Source: Candidatus Pullichristensenella avicola (lineage in GTDB: Bacteria; Bacillota; Clostridia; Christensenellales; Aristaeellaceae). From it: a stretch of DNA of 64,000 bases. The DNA lies in assembly GCA_018711655.1 (NCBI GenBank), contig DVIA01000065.1:62001-126000 (forward strand), in the 5' to 3' direction. Positions 40,995 to 51,129 of the stretch are shown piece after piece. The notes under the pieces are model-generated. The model saw only the letters and a list, made by a program, of their open reading frames with translations. It did not search any database and was not told the origin of the DNA. Within the stretch, counting starts at the first letter, position 1, and each line of letters starts with the position of its first letter. Both the position numbers and the translations under genes were made by a program.

Positions 40995-41121
40995 TGTTGA
41001 CAAAATCAACAGACTGGCAGAGCGTTGAGAAAGTCTGCAAGCCAAAAAAGCGAGAATTGCATCCGATTTTTATTTTAGTGGGGCGATTTTTGCGTTTATG
41101 GGCTTTGTCAGCGTTTTTAAA
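40991..41121 (+). mobile_element. 131-bp dispersed element (copy 2) between duplicated terminators
   Basis: The segment starts GGTGTTGACAAAATCAACAG and ends GCTTTGTCAGCGTTTTTAA. TGACAAA (40997-41003) and TTTGTCA (41104-41110) are inverted, and the whole is bracketed by a 20-bp direct repeat that is the terminator hairpin (40971-40990 and 41122-41141). Its 5' half shares the word order of copy 1 at 8944. Inverted ends, flanking direct repeats and a second genomic copy suggest a small non-autonomous (MITE-like) element, or a structured transcript-end module. No coding capacity. Confidence 0.45.
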
Positions 41122-41146
41122 CCGCGGAAATCCCGCGGTTTTTTTG
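41119..41146 (+). terminator. Terminator, second copy
   Basis: Same CCGCGG-AAATC-CCGCGG hairpin as at 40971, now followed by TTTTTTT, so it is the stronger of the two. Confidence 0.75.
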
Positions 41147-41601
41147 TTGCCAATGGAAGGCATGACGGCGCAGAGCGCTGTGGAAAAAAGCGCAGCGAAG
41201 GGACAAACCAACGGCGGAAGCCAGGACAAAACCGCTCCAGCTCGACGCCTACCGCAAGCGCAACAGGCAAAGGCCCCAACAGGCATGCGTGTTTTGCGCC
41301 GCGAAACGCGTCCGCCCCCGCGCCGCGGCGTGCAATGGACGGCGCTTCGCTTGCCCCCGCGGGCGCCGTTTTCATGCGCCGGGGCGTTCAGCCATATGCG
41401 GGCGGCGGCGAGCGCTTCGGCGCCTGCTTTGGCGCGCAGGGAGTTTTCCTGACAAAGAAGGAGCCACGCCCCTCCCGTGCGGCGCGCAGCCGACTGCTTT
41501 CGCCGGCTCTGCCGGGCTTTTCCGGCGCGAAGATCGTCTCCTTTTGCGTATAGCGGTTTTCGCGGCAAACGGCGCGGCGCGCCTGCGTATCTGCGCGCGT
41601 C
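41147..41601. other. 455-bp gene-free interval
   Basis: Between the terminator and the 3' end of the minus-strand regulator gene. GC-rich; I see no credible start, repeat family or terminator for the converging regulator. Confidence 0.5.
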
Positions 41602-43044
41602 CTATGCGCACGGCCCCTGCCGCAGCCCTTCGACGATGCCGGCAAGATAATCCAGGCTCTGCTGGCCGGACATGACGTTGTTGCGCAGCAGGCCGTCCTC
41701 AAAGCATTCCAGAAATAGGGAGACCAGCCCCGGGTGGCGGATCATCGAGGCCTGAATGTCGATGTCCAGGGCTCCGCTTTCGCCCGATGGAGAGGCGAAT
41801 ATGCCCAGGTCATGAAAGCAGGTCACTTCAAAGACGATTTCCTTCTCTTCCCGCCACAAGTACAGCGAATAATCCCGAGCGTCCTGCGCGGCATGGATCA
41901 AATTTTCCAGAATGCGGATGCGCTCGCGCACCGTGAATGGGCGGATGGCCGGAAAGGGCGTGCTGAATTTCCCCGTGAGCGCAAAAACGCGCACAACCCT
42001 GGGCGACATAACCAGGCGCCTTGTCTTTGCGCCGGAGAATTCCGCCTCGAAACGGCGTTGCTGGAAGTAGAGGAACTCCTCCAGCAGGGCCCGCACGCGC
42101 TTTTCATCCCATCCGGCGAAGCCTCCGAGCACGCCGCCCTCCAGCAGCGCCGCGCGCAAAAACGACGGTTCGACGGCGTTGATGCACAAATCCGGCTTGG
42201 CTGCGCTGATATTGGCGTTTCGCTCCAATTCCGTGCAGAAGCGCATGGAATTGACCAGGCCGGAAGGGCCGGCCAGGGGCGCGTATGCGGAAACGATCGG
42301 GACAAAATCCTGACGCTCGATGGCGCGCTCGAAAAAGTCAAACAGGCCGCGTTCGGCCGGCAGCGTGATTGCGGCGCCATGGTCTCGCCGTGAAAAGAAA
42401 ACAAGCGCATCCCAGCGCGCGCCATCGCGGTCCTGCGCGGTAAAGCATACCGCGTTTACGCCGGAGACGCCGGATGAATCGCCGCCGTCGCGCCACGCGA
42501 AACACGCATACCCCGGAAGATAGGCGCTGCGCAAAAGCGTACACAAAACCGGCATCATTTGCAGCGGCGTATTGCCAATTGTCACAAAGTGCTCCAACGC
42601 GTGCGATGGGCGCGCCTCCAGAATCCCCCGCAGGGCGCACAAAACGCCCGGCCAGCAGCAGTTGAGAACAAGCACACGCGCCGAACGCGCTGAGCGCAAC
42701 GCATTCAGCGCCTCCTCTACTTCCGGCGCAAGCGGCACAGCGCCGTCCTTGCCCGTCAGCGCGTCAAACAGCATGCTGCGCGCCAAAGCGTTCTCCCGGC
42801 CGACGCGGTTGACCTCGATCCCGCTTTGCAGCGCGCGCTTCTCTTCGGCGGTAAGCAGGCCAAGCGCGTCCATGCAGCGCAGCAGGCGCTCGCGCCCGGC
42901 ATGGGCGCTTTCGTCGCGCAGCATGCGCGCAATACTGGTCTTGCTTTTGTAGCCGGTGATCTGCGCAAGCCGTTGAGCGGACAAGCCCTTGGCATGCATC
43001 AGTTCTTCCAGGCATTCTCCAAAAGTCCTGATGGACTCCTTCAT
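41602..43044 (-). CDS. Large XRE-like regulator with unknown C-terminal domain
   Basis: 480 residues. Residues about 5-65 are a helix-turn-helix of the Cro type (TFGECLEELMHAKGLSAQRLAQITGYKSKTSIARMLRDE). The remaining 400 residues have no recognised domain: a central part (RVLVLNCCWPGVLCALRGIL ... HFVTIGNTPLQMMPVL) and a C-terminal part with DYSLYLWREEKEIVFEVTCFHDLGIF. No membrane helices. Similar large XRE proteins are found in Clostridia as ligand- or peptide-sensing regulators, but the ligand is unknown. Starts after GAGGGTGATGACAA. Faces away from the ncRNA gene. Confidence 0.75.
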   Translation of the reverse strand: MKESIRTFGECLEELMHAKGLSAQRLAQITGYKSKTSIARMLRDESAHAGRERLLRCMDALGLLTAEEKRALQSGIEVNRVGRENALARSMLFDALTGKDGAVPLAPEVEEALNALRSARSARVLVLNCCWPGVLCALRGILEARPSHALEHFVTIGNTPLQMMPVLCTLLRSAYLPGYACFAWRDGGDSSGVSGVNAVCFTAQDRDGARWDALVFFSRRDHGAAITLPAERGLFDFFERAIERQDFVPIVSAYAPLAGPSGLVNSMRFCTELERNANISAAKPDLCINAVEPSFLRAALLEGGVLGGFAGWDEKRVRALLEEFLYFQQRRFEAEFSGAKTRRLVMSPRVVRVFALTGKFSTPFPAIRPFTVRERIRILENLIHAAQDARDYSLYLWREEKEIVFEVTCFHDLGIFASPSGESGALDIDIQASMIRHPGLVSLFLECFEDGLLRNNVMSGQQSLDYLAGIVEGLRQGPCA

Positions 43045-43247
43045 TTGTCATCACCCTCAGCCCTTTTGCTTAATTTTACAGTATGACGCCCGTTTTTTCA
43101 ATACCTACTTATGAAAATTCAAACCTGAAGTCCGCACAATCGCAGGTTTAGAAAACGTTTTCTATCTAATTTCCACTGATCGTCCGTATATGCCGTGTGT
43201 TTTTTCAGCATAGCGTAAAAAATTTTGCGTTTTTTGTGATTTGGGTA

Positions 43248-43276
43248 TTGACAAATGCGCCGACGCATGCTATAAT
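43248..43276 (+). promoter_or_regulatory. Perfect consensus promoter of the ncRNA
   Basis: TTGACA (43248-43253), 17 bp, TATAAT (43271-43276). A fully consensus promoter with no coding sequence downstream is typical of an abundant stable RNA. Confidence 0.85.
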
Positions 43277-43282
43277 ACAACC

Positions 43283-43630
43283 AGATCAAGGGAAGAGATC
43301 CTCCCAGGGACCGAGTGGTGACGGAGGAATACGCAAGAATATTCGGCAAGAGGAGGAACGCCGGAAGCGAAAAAGGCGTTAAGGAGGCGATACCGTTGTA
43401 CTACACGGAAATTGGAACAGAAAACATCGCTTGCCTCGTCCGTTTTATAGATGCATAACGAGCACAGAAGTTGAACGTTTTCACCCGGAGATTATCCATT
43501 CAGGACGACCAACAGTATGCTCCTTCCAAGAGTGGAAAGTGGTCTTTTCCGGGCGCGGCAAGCGAACCTTCGGTGAAATCTGAATATTGTACAAAGGGGC
43601 CCGTCAGATATGGCGGGCCTTAAAGTTTTG
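43283..43630 (+). ncRNA. Abundant structured non-coding RNA (~340 nt), class not assigned
   Basis: Between the consensus promoter and the GGCCCG/CGGGCC terminator no protein is encoded. Visible pairings: TCCTCC (43301-43306) with GGAGGA (43323-43328) enclosing ACC-gagt-GGT, a GAATA/TATTC hairpin, AACGCC with GGCGTT (about 43358 and 43376), CCGT-ACGG, and a long-range GCTTGCC (about 43430) with GGCAAGC (about 43557) that encloses a 120-nt branch. TTTCACC and GGTGAAA may add a pseudoknot. It lacks the cores of tmRNA, RNase P RNA, SRP RNA and 6S RNA. A raiA-motif RNA or another large clostridial RNA class is the best guess, unproven. Confidence 0.6.
43598..43630 (+). terminator. Terminator of the ncRNA
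   Basis: GGCCCG (43598-43603), ten-base loop, CGGGCC (43614-43619), then TTAAAGTTTTG. Confidence 0.75.
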
Positions 43631-43655
43631 TACGTCTCTCCTCCAACGCGAGAAT

Positions 43656-43736
43656 TGTCATGCGCGCCCATCGCCTGCGCCTGTTGGCGCGCCTTCCCCG
43701 CAGTGCGATTGTATCGGCGCGCCGCGCGATATAAGC
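43656..43736 (+). repeat. Isolated diverged unit of the 123-bp repeat
   Basis: GCCTGTTGGCGCGCC and GCAGTGCGATTGTAT with CGCGCCGCGCGATATA repeat, with few changes, the second half of the tandem units at 44134-44378. Confidence 0.5.
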
Positions 43737-43824
43737 GCGGTGAGATAAGAAAACAAGCAAAAATCCTTAAATCATCGCGTTTTAAGGACAGCGGGCAAAC
43801 AGGTTACAACTGAATAACCGAGCA

Positions 43825-43856
43825 AAAGGGGCGTTATCGCAAGATAGCGCCCCTTT
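43825..43856 (+). terminator. Strong terminator hairpin
   Basis: AAAGGGGCG and CGCCCCTTT flank TTATC-GCAA-GATAG, an almost uninterrupted stem capped by GCAA. Placed about 200 bp after the ncRNA terminator. Confidence 0.7.
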
Positions 43857-43868
43857 CTGCATATTGCC

Positions 43869-43900
43869 ACGCCACAGATCAAAAGTCTGTGGCGTTTTTT
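43869..43900 (+). terminator. Second strong terminator
   Basis: CGCCACAGA, seven-base loop, TCTGTGGCG, then TTTTTT. Two terminators in 75 bp point to an incoming transcript between 43630 and 43825 or to an inserted module boundary. Confidence 0.75.
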
Positions 43901-43929
43901 ATGCCCGCAGGAAAGGAGGCGCAGCCGGA

Positions 43930-44454
43930 ATGTATTTCACAAACGGCGAAAAACGAGCGTTTGAACTGCTCATGCAGCAGAAGCCGGGATTTGACCGCTT
44001 TCAATCCGGCTGTACGGCAGAGCCGGAACGGAAAGGAACGGAAGCGAAAACCAATAGCGCAGTAGAGATTTATCGGGAAATTATCAAGGACAATACCGTC
44101 CCTTGCTTCAATGTTTTCTTAATTCACCGCCCCTATATGGTGCTGGCCTTTTCGGTTTGCGCGCCTCTCCCCAATGCGAAGATGTTGGGCGCGCCCATCC
44201 CTTACGCCTGTTGGCGTGCCTCCCCCGCAGTGCGATTGCATCAGCGCGCCGCGCGATATATGGTGCTGGCCTTTTCGGTTTGCGCGCCTCTCCCCAATGT
44301 AAAGATGTTGGGCGTGCCCATCCCTTACGCCTGTCGGCGCGCCTTCCGCACGGCGCGACCGTATCATGCGCTGCACGATATATGCTGCGCCGCGTTGTTA
44401 TGCGACGAAAAACCTCCGAATTGCCTTATCACTGCATGGCAAAAGTGGCTTTGA
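43930..44454 (+). CDS. Hypothetical ORF with mobile-element-like N terminus running into tandem repeats
   Basis: 174 codons opening after AGGAAAGGAGGCGCAGCCGG. Residues 1-60 (MYFTNGEKRAFELLMQQKPG, then DRFQSG and NSAVEIYREIIKDN) look like a real protein and recall small ORFs carried on clostridial conjugative elements. From about residue 68 the frame reads through 123-bp tandem repeats (YMVLAFSVCAPLPN twice), and the composition becomes implausible, so the gene is probably truncated and fused to repeat DNA. Likely a pseudogene or a small remnant of a mobile element. Confidence 0.4.
   Translation: MYFTNGEKRAFELLMQQKPGFDRFQSGCTAEPERKGTEAKTNSAVEIYREIIKDNTVPCFNVFLIHRPYMVLAFSVCAPLPNAKMLGAPIPYACWRASPAVRLHQRAARYMVLAFSVCAPLPNVKMLGVPIPYACRRAFRTARPYHALHDICCAALLCDEKPPNCLITAWQKWL
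44134..44378 (+). repeat. Two tandem 122-123-bp units
   Basis: TATATGGTGCTGGCCTTTTC starts at 44134 and again at 44257; the units are about 90% identical. Each contains two related sub-blocks, GTTTGCGCGCCTCTCCCC and GTTGGCGTGCCTCCCCC, 55 and 68 bp apart, so the underlying period averages 61 bp, as in the CRISPR-like arrays. Confidence 0.7.
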
Positions 44455-45257
44455 CGCACACCATCCCTCATACCGTCGCCTCTTTTTCCCTTGTGCATGG
44501 CGCGGCCTTTTGATGAGAACAAACGGCGCTCTCCTGGCCCACCTTTTCTCATGTGCGCGGCGCGGCCCTCTGCGCCTCTCCTCCGCGCATTTTGGCCGCA
44601 ACGGCCCTTCGGCACGCCAATGCATCTCTTTTCGGCATCGCCATGCGCCCGCTAAGTTGCGCCGCATGGATATCGCTGACAGAACAGACAAGCCGCGCGC
44701 GTTCCCGCCCGCGTCAAGCCTTGCCTGCATCCGCTCCCGCGAACATTGCTCTTTCGAGCGGGCACGCTGGTGCAGAGGGCTGCCGATCTGCTTGCCGGCG
44801 GGGCGCTGGCCTCGGCCTCGGGCACGCCGCGCCGTCAAGTCGCCGCCGCATGGGGATCGTTGACAGAACAGACAAGCCGCGCTCGTTCCCGCTCGCGTCA
44901 AGCCTTGCCCGCATCCGGCCGAACGCTTCACCGCGAAATGGCTCCCTCTGCACGGGGCGCGTCGGTGCAGCGCCGGCTTCGCGTATCGGAGTACCGACGG
45001 ATGACTTTGCGCTGTGGAGTACTTTGGATGGCTTTGCGCCGCGGGCAGCGTTCCTCTGCGCGCCAATCCGCATTGCGCGGCTGCGGCGGCGCGCCATGCG
45101 ACCGGCGGCATGCGCCCGTCTCCTGCAGGCCTTTCCGTTTTCTCTCCTGGAGATCGAACGCCGTCATGTCATGCGGCGGCGATATGGCGCTTCGAAAATC
45201 CTCCATATTGTTCGCGCTTTTAGCCCCTCGGCGAACCCTCTGCCGCGCTGAAAGCGC
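44455..45257. repeat. Decayed repeat region with 60- and 184-bp periodicities
   Basis: No gene is supportable over 800 bp. TGTGCATGGCGCGGCC (44492) and TGTGCGCGGCGCGGCC (44552) are 60 bp apart. A 70-bp block starting GCCGCATGGATATCG (44661) and containing GACAGAACAGACAAGCCGCG is repeated at 44845, exactly 184 bp (about three 61-bp units) on. This looks like a badly degraded array, possibly of the same kind as arrays 1-3, but I cannot define spacers. Confidence 0.4.
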
Positions 45258-45300
45258 AAAAAAGTCCCCTTCCCCGCTTCGTTTCTTCGGGAAAGGGGAG
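45258..45300 (-). terminator. Terminator of the CUT1/ThuA operon
   Basis: On the minus strand CCCCTTTCCCG (45298-45288), 12-nt loop, CGGGGAAGGGG (45275-45266) and then ACTTTTTT. Confidence 0.8.
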
Positions 45301-45304
45301 CTAA

Positions 45305-46066
45305 TTAGCCGCGAGGCGAGGGTTTGATCGGGTTCTTCAACGTCTCAATCGAATCCACTTCGCCGCGCCAGCGAACCGGCGGCGTATTGACCGGTTTGAC
45401 ATAGCGAATGATGTTTGCCAGCAAAAGCTGGATTTCCGGAATGTAATACACGGGGAATTCCTCATGTCCCGGCGCCAGATAGAACACCTTGCCGGCCCCC
45501 TTGTGCCAACCGCATACGCTGCGCAGCACTTCTCCGCCTTCAAACCAGCTGATAAACACCAGTTCGTCCGGCTTGGGAATGCAGCCGGGTTCGCCGTACA
45601 TCTCGCTGCACGGAACCTCGATGTATTCCTTTTCCATGCCCGCCAGAATGGGATGGCTCCGATCGACCACCCACATGCGTTCCATCTCGCCCAACTCGCG
45701 GTATTTGCCGATCGGCGACGGCCAGCCCAGCAACTTGCGCGCGGGTTTGCCATGGAAACCGGCGTGCAGCAGGACAAGCCCCATGCCGTTCAAAACCGCG
45801 TTCATGACCCTGTCGGCGATCTCGTCCGGCACCTGATCGTCGTAAAGGTGGCTCCACCACACTAGAACGTCCGTATCGTCGATCGTCTGTTGCGAAAGGC
45901 CGCATTCGGGGTCTGAGAGGCTGGCCGTGCGAATCTGAAGGTCGGCGTTCGTGCCCAGCGCCTCCGCCAGATAGGCGTTGATGTCGTTGGGATACAGGGC
46001 GATCGCGCGGGGTTCAAGCTGCGGATCAATGCCCTCGCTCCAAATGGTGACGCGAATTTTGCTCAT
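45305..46066 (-). CDS. ThuA-like protein (trehalose-utilisation family, GATase-like fold)
   Basis: 253 residues. ThuA domain throughout: VTIWSEGIDPQLEPRAIALYPNDINAYLAEAL, DVLVWWSHLYDDQVPDEIADRVMNAVLNGMGLVLLHAGFHGKPARKLLG and the end segment GWHKGAGKVFYLAPGHEEFPVYY. In rhizobia ThuA helps turn disaccharides into 3-keto derivatives, and the fold resembles class I glutamine amidotransferases without the cysteine. Found with Gfo/Idh/MocA dehydrogenases, as here at 54.8 kb. Last gene of the transporter operon, 30 nt after the permease. Confidence 0.88.
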   Translation of the reverse strand: MSKIRVTIWSEGIDPQLEPRAIALYPNDINAYLAEALGTNADLQIRTASLSDPECGLSQQTIDDTDVLVWWSHLYDDQVPDEIADRVMNAVLNGMGLVLLHAGFHGKPARKLLGWPSPIGKYRELGEMERMWVVDRSHPILAGMEKEYIEVPCSEMYGEPGCIPKPDELVFISWFEGGEVLRSVCGWHKGAGKVFYLAPGHEEFPVYYIPEIQLLLANIIRYVKPVNTPPVRWRGEVDSIETLKNPIKPSPRG

Positions 46067-46095
46067 ATTCTACCTCCTAGAAAGAATCCTTTCGT

Positions 46096-46932
46096 TCAGC
46101 CCTTGACCGCGCCGGAGGTCATGCCGGCGATGATGTATTTCTGCATTGCGATGTACACAATCAAAATCGGGATGAGCGTAAGCACAATCACGGCGCATAT
46201 CTTGCCCCATTCCTGCTGCATAACGCCCCAGTAATTGTATACCATCAGCACCATGGTCCACTTGGAAGAACTGTTGAGCAGGTAAAGCGGAGCAACGAAA
46301 TCGTTCCAGGCGCTGATGAACGTAAGCGTCGCGACGGTAACGGTAACGGGCTTGAGCAGCGGGAAGATGACCTGGAAAAACAACTGGGAAATGTTCGCGC
46401 CGTCGATGATCGCGGCCTCGTCGATCTCCTTGGGAATGGTGCCAATAAAGTTATAATACATAAACGCCGCAAAGGGGACGCCCAACGCCGCATACGTCAA
46501 AATGGTTCCAAAATAGGTGCCGTTCAGATGGAAGAACTTCAAAATCTGCAGCGTCGTGATATAGTTTACCGGGGCGATCAGGCCCGCGAAGAACATGTAG
46601 AAAATAAACCGGTGCAGCTTCGCTTTTCTGCGCTTGATGACGAACATCGCCATGGACGTCACGATCACGCAGACGATCACGCAGCCCGAGGCAATGAGCA
46701 GGCTGTTGAAAAAGGAGCGCAGAATCTGCCCGCCGTCGAGGACTTCAGCATAATTGGAAAGCACCCAGCCATCCCGCGGCCATTCCAGGTTCATCATGGC
46801 CGAATCGCGGGTCGTTTTGAAGGAATTGACCACGATCACCGCGAACGGCACCAATATAATCAGACTGAGCGTCCAACCGATGACCGCGGAAAGAATGGCG
46901 TTTCTTTTGCGTTTTTGTGCCATGGTCAACAT
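46096..46932 (-). CDS. CUT1 sugar ABC transporter permease (MalG-like)
   Basis: 278 residues, six membrane helices. The EAA loop EIDEAAIIDGANISQLFFQVIFPLLKPV and the leading VVNSFKTTRDSAMMNLEWPRDGW are typical of MalG-type permeases that import oligosaccharides. It partners the MalF-like permease immediately upstream. Starts after a purine-rich site in the 3-bp junction region. Confidence 0.92.
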   Translation of the reverse strand: MLTMAQKRKRNAILSAVIGWTLSLIILVPFAVIVVNSFKTTRDSAMMNLEWPRDGWVLSNYAEVLDGGQILRSFFNSLLIASGCVIVCVIVTSMAMFVIKRRKAKLHRFIFYMFFAGLIAPVNYITTLQILKFFHLNGTYFGTILTYAALGVPFAAFMYYNFIGTIPKEIDEAAIIDGANISQLFFQVIFPLLKPVTVTVATLTFISAWNDFVAPLYLLNSSSKWTMVLMVYNYWGVMQQEWGKICAVIVLTLIPILIVYIAMQKYIIAGMTSGAVKG

Positions 46933-46935
46933 ACG

Positions 46936-47802
46936 TCATGCCTCCTTTGGCGCGATCAATTTCAATGCCGCCAGCGCGATCAACATGGTCAGAATGAATA
47001 TAAAGGTCGAAAGCGCGTTGCTCAGGCCGTAGGCGCCCATTCCGTATGTTTTGAACACAAACGTACTGATCACCTGTGTGGTGTTTCCCGGCCCGCCGTT
47101 TGTAAGGGACATGACGATGTCGAAAACCTTCAGGCCGTGGATAATGTTCAGGATCACGTTCGTTGTGATCGAGGGGCGCAAAAAGGGCCACGTTATATAG
47201 CGAAACTGCGCGATTGCGTTTGCGCCGTCCAACTGCGCGGCTTCGTAGTATTCCTTGTCGATCATCTGAAGGCCTGCAAGGAAAATCACCATGTTCAGGC
47301 CGACCGATTTCCAAATCTCCACCGCAATGACCCCGCCGAGCGCCGTGCTGCGGTTGGTGAGCCAGCTTTTGGTAATGGCGTCCAGGCCGATCGCCCGCAG
47401 ACCCGTATTGAGAATGCCATCCGGGTCCAGAATGGAGGTGAAGATCATACCAATGATCAACGATGAAATCGCAAACGGCATAAAGTACACGCCGCGCATG
47501 AGGTTCTGCGTTCTGAACTTGCGGTTGAAAAACAGCGCCAGCGCCAAACCAATGGCGATCTTTCCCACGGAAGCGCAAATTGTAAATGTCAATGTGTTTT
47601 TAATCGCCAACAGATACGCGTTGTCGGGATTGAAGATCTCCAGGTAGTTGCGCAGCCCCACAAATTTGATCTCGGAACTCATGGCGTTCCAGTTTGTGAG
47701 GGAATAGCCGATACCGAAAATGACGGGAATGATGAACAGTACAAAGTACAGTATAAACGCCGGCATGGTGAACCATGAACGGTATATGCGTTTTTTGTAC
47801 AT
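46936..47802 (-). CDS. CUT1 sugar ABC transporter permease (MalF-like)
   Basis: 288 residues, six helices. YLVLFIIPVIFGIGYSLTNWN-type N terminus (seen as FVLFIIPVIFGIGYSLTNWNAM), and the EAA loop EYYEAAQLDGANAIAQFRYITWPFLRPS. Separated from the downstream permease by 3 nt and from the binding-protein gene by an attenuator hairpin. Confidence 0.92.
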   Translation of the reverse strand: MYKKRIYRSWFTMPAFILYFVLFIIPVIFGIGYSLTNWNAMSSEIKFVGLRNYLEIFNPDNAYLLAIKNTLTFTICASVGKIAIGLALALFFNRKFRTQNLMRGVYFMPFAISSLIIGMIFTSILDPDGILNTGLRAIGLDAITKSWLTNRSTALGGVIAVEIWKSVGLNMVIFLAGLQMIDKEYYEAAQLDGANAIAQFRYITWPFLRPSITTNVILNIIHGLKVFDIVMSLTNGGPGNTTQVISTFVFKTYGMGAYGLSNALSTFIFILTMLIALAALKLIAPKEA

Positions 47803-47837
47803 GCGGCACGCACCCTTTCAAAACATGTTCTCTGGCA

Positions 47838-47871
47838 TAAAGGAAGCCGACGGGATGTTGCACCCGTCGGC
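47838..47871 (-). terminator. Attenuator between binding protein and permease genes
   Basis: Minus strand GCCGACGGG (47871-47863), eight-base loop, CCCGTCGGC (47854-47846), followed by TTCCTTT. Such partial terminators let the binding protein be made in excess. Confidence 0.65.
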
Positions 47872-47881
47872 TTGCCGCGGT

Positions 47882-49147
47882 TTATTCTACCGCACCGAAC
47901 ATGATTGCACGATCCTTGTCAATCTGCTGAACCGCTTCCAGCGGGGTCTTGTCGCCGATCCACATTTCGATGTAGGCGCGGCCGATCGCGTCGGCGGTAT
48001 AGAAGGGGATGCGCGTGGTGTAATCGGGGCCTAAGACGTTATTGCAGCTTTCCATCAGCGTTTCGTACTGATACGGCAAATCCAGTTCGACGTTTTTGAA
48101 GGTGATGAGGGGCATGTTGCTCTCATCGTAGATGTACTGCACATTTTCCGGACGGGCGAGGAACTCAAAGTAGGCCAGGGCCTCGGGGATCATGTCCGAT
48201 TCCTTGTTCAGCACCATGCCCATGGAGCCGCCGCTGTTGCTGAAGGTGCTGTTGCCCGCCAGCGGGATGATGGTCAGCGGCCAGTCCTCCGCGCCGGACT
48301 CGGGGTACTGCTCCCAGATCTCGGCCGCGGCGGACATGTGGCAGACCATCATGCCGAATTCACCGGAGGCCATCGCCTCGGCGCGGTCGTTCCACTTCTG
48401 GCTGAGCCAGTCTTCCTCCTCGCCGAAATAGCCGCGCTCGACCAGTTCCATCATCTGCTCGGAGAAGGTGATCACCTCGGGATAGTCCTCAAACTTGCCG
48501 GAGGGATCGCACAGCGTCTCGTACATATCGCCATACTTGCGGTTCAGCCAGTCGCCGGTTTCAAGCAGCCACACGCAGGCGTGCCAGATGTCCGCGCCAG
48601 GCTCGAAGATGGGCGTGACGCCAAGCTCCATCAGGGCGTCGCAGATCTCCAGAAGTTCTTCGTAGGTGGTGGCGGGCTCCATGCCGATCTGCTCGAGCAG
48701 GTCCGCATTGTAAAGGATGCCGTAGCCGTCCAGGCTGCCCGTGGTGAAGAATACGACATTGCCGTCGTACGTCGCGCTTTCCAGCGCCCAGTCGGTATAT
48801 TCGCTGATCCAGGGCTGATCGGAAAGATCATAGGCGTACTTTTCCGGAGAGTATTCCGCCAGGCCGAGGCCGGGGTTGGAGAAGAAGATGTCCACACCGT
48901 CGCCGGAGGCCAGCTTCGCCTTGACGACGTTGCCGTACTGGTCGTTGGGGATCAATTGAAAATCGATGTTAATGCCGGTTTCCGCCGTGAAATCTTCCGC
49001 GAGCTTGCGGTTGTAGTCCTTAATCCAGTCCTGGGAAGCGCAGACAACCAGCGTGGATCCAGCCCTCAACTCCGTTTCCTCCGCCAATGCCGCCGCAGCC
49101 GTGAGGAGCATGCTCAGGCAGAGCAACACCGCCAACAATCTCTTCAT
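47882..49147 (-). CDS. CUT1 extracellular sugar-binding protein
   Basis: 421 residues with a signal peptide (KRLLAVLLCLSMLLTAAAALAEE) but no lipobox cysteine, so it is probably secreted or anchored differently. The mature part has the family-1 solute-binding fold: STLVVCASQDWIKDYNRKLAEDFTAETGINIDFQLIPNDQY and VAKALS-type hinge segments, with many Trp/Tyr for sugar stacking. No ATPase gene is nearby, so a shared MsmK/MalK-type ATPase elsewhere is needed. First gene of the operon with TATAAT at 49220-49215 upstream. Confidence 0.9.
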   Translation of the reverse strand: MKRLLAVLLCLSMLLTAAAALAEETELRAGSTLVVCASQDWIKDYNRKLAEDFTAETGINIDFQLIPNDQYGNVVKAKLASGDGVDIFFSNPGLGLAEYSPEKYAYDLSDQPWISEYTDWALESATYDGNVVFFTTGSLDGYGILYNADLLEQIGMEPATTYEELLEICDALMELGVTPIFEPGADIWHACVWLLETGDWLNRKYGDMYETLCDPSGKFEDYPEVITFSEQMMELVERGYFGEEEDWLSQKWNDRAEAMASGEFGMMVCHMSAAAEIWEQYPESGAEDWPLTIIPLAGNSTFSNSGGSMGMVLNKESDMIPEALAYFEFLARPENVQYIYDESNMPLITFKNVELDLPYQYETLMESCNNVLGPDYTTRIPFYTADAIGRAYIEMWIGDKTPLEAVQQIDKDRAIMFGAVE

Positions 49148-49288
49148 TCCTTACTTCCTCCTTGTCGATTTTTTGGGATGAGCCTTTCAACGCGCAGGTC
49201 TCATCGTTGAAAATATTATAGCACCGACAAAGTTTTTAAATGAATGCAAAAAACAAACCTGATCGCTTGGATATTCCCGACCACCCTC

Positions 49289-51085
<1,797 letters not shown>

Positions 51086-51129
51086 ATTCCTGCACCTCCG
51101 GCTTGGTTTTCGACAACGGAACATTATCA

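Noticed and set aside
41098-41675. Several overlapping open frames in the gap before the large XRE regulator
   Set aside because: No ribosome sites or recognisable protein features; composition is that of random GC-rich DNA.
43283-43630. tmRNA, RNase P RNA, SRP RNA or 6S RNA
   Set aside because: No CCA-ending tRNA-like domain, no GAGGAAAGUCC core, no SRP domain IV loop, and wrong size for 6S.
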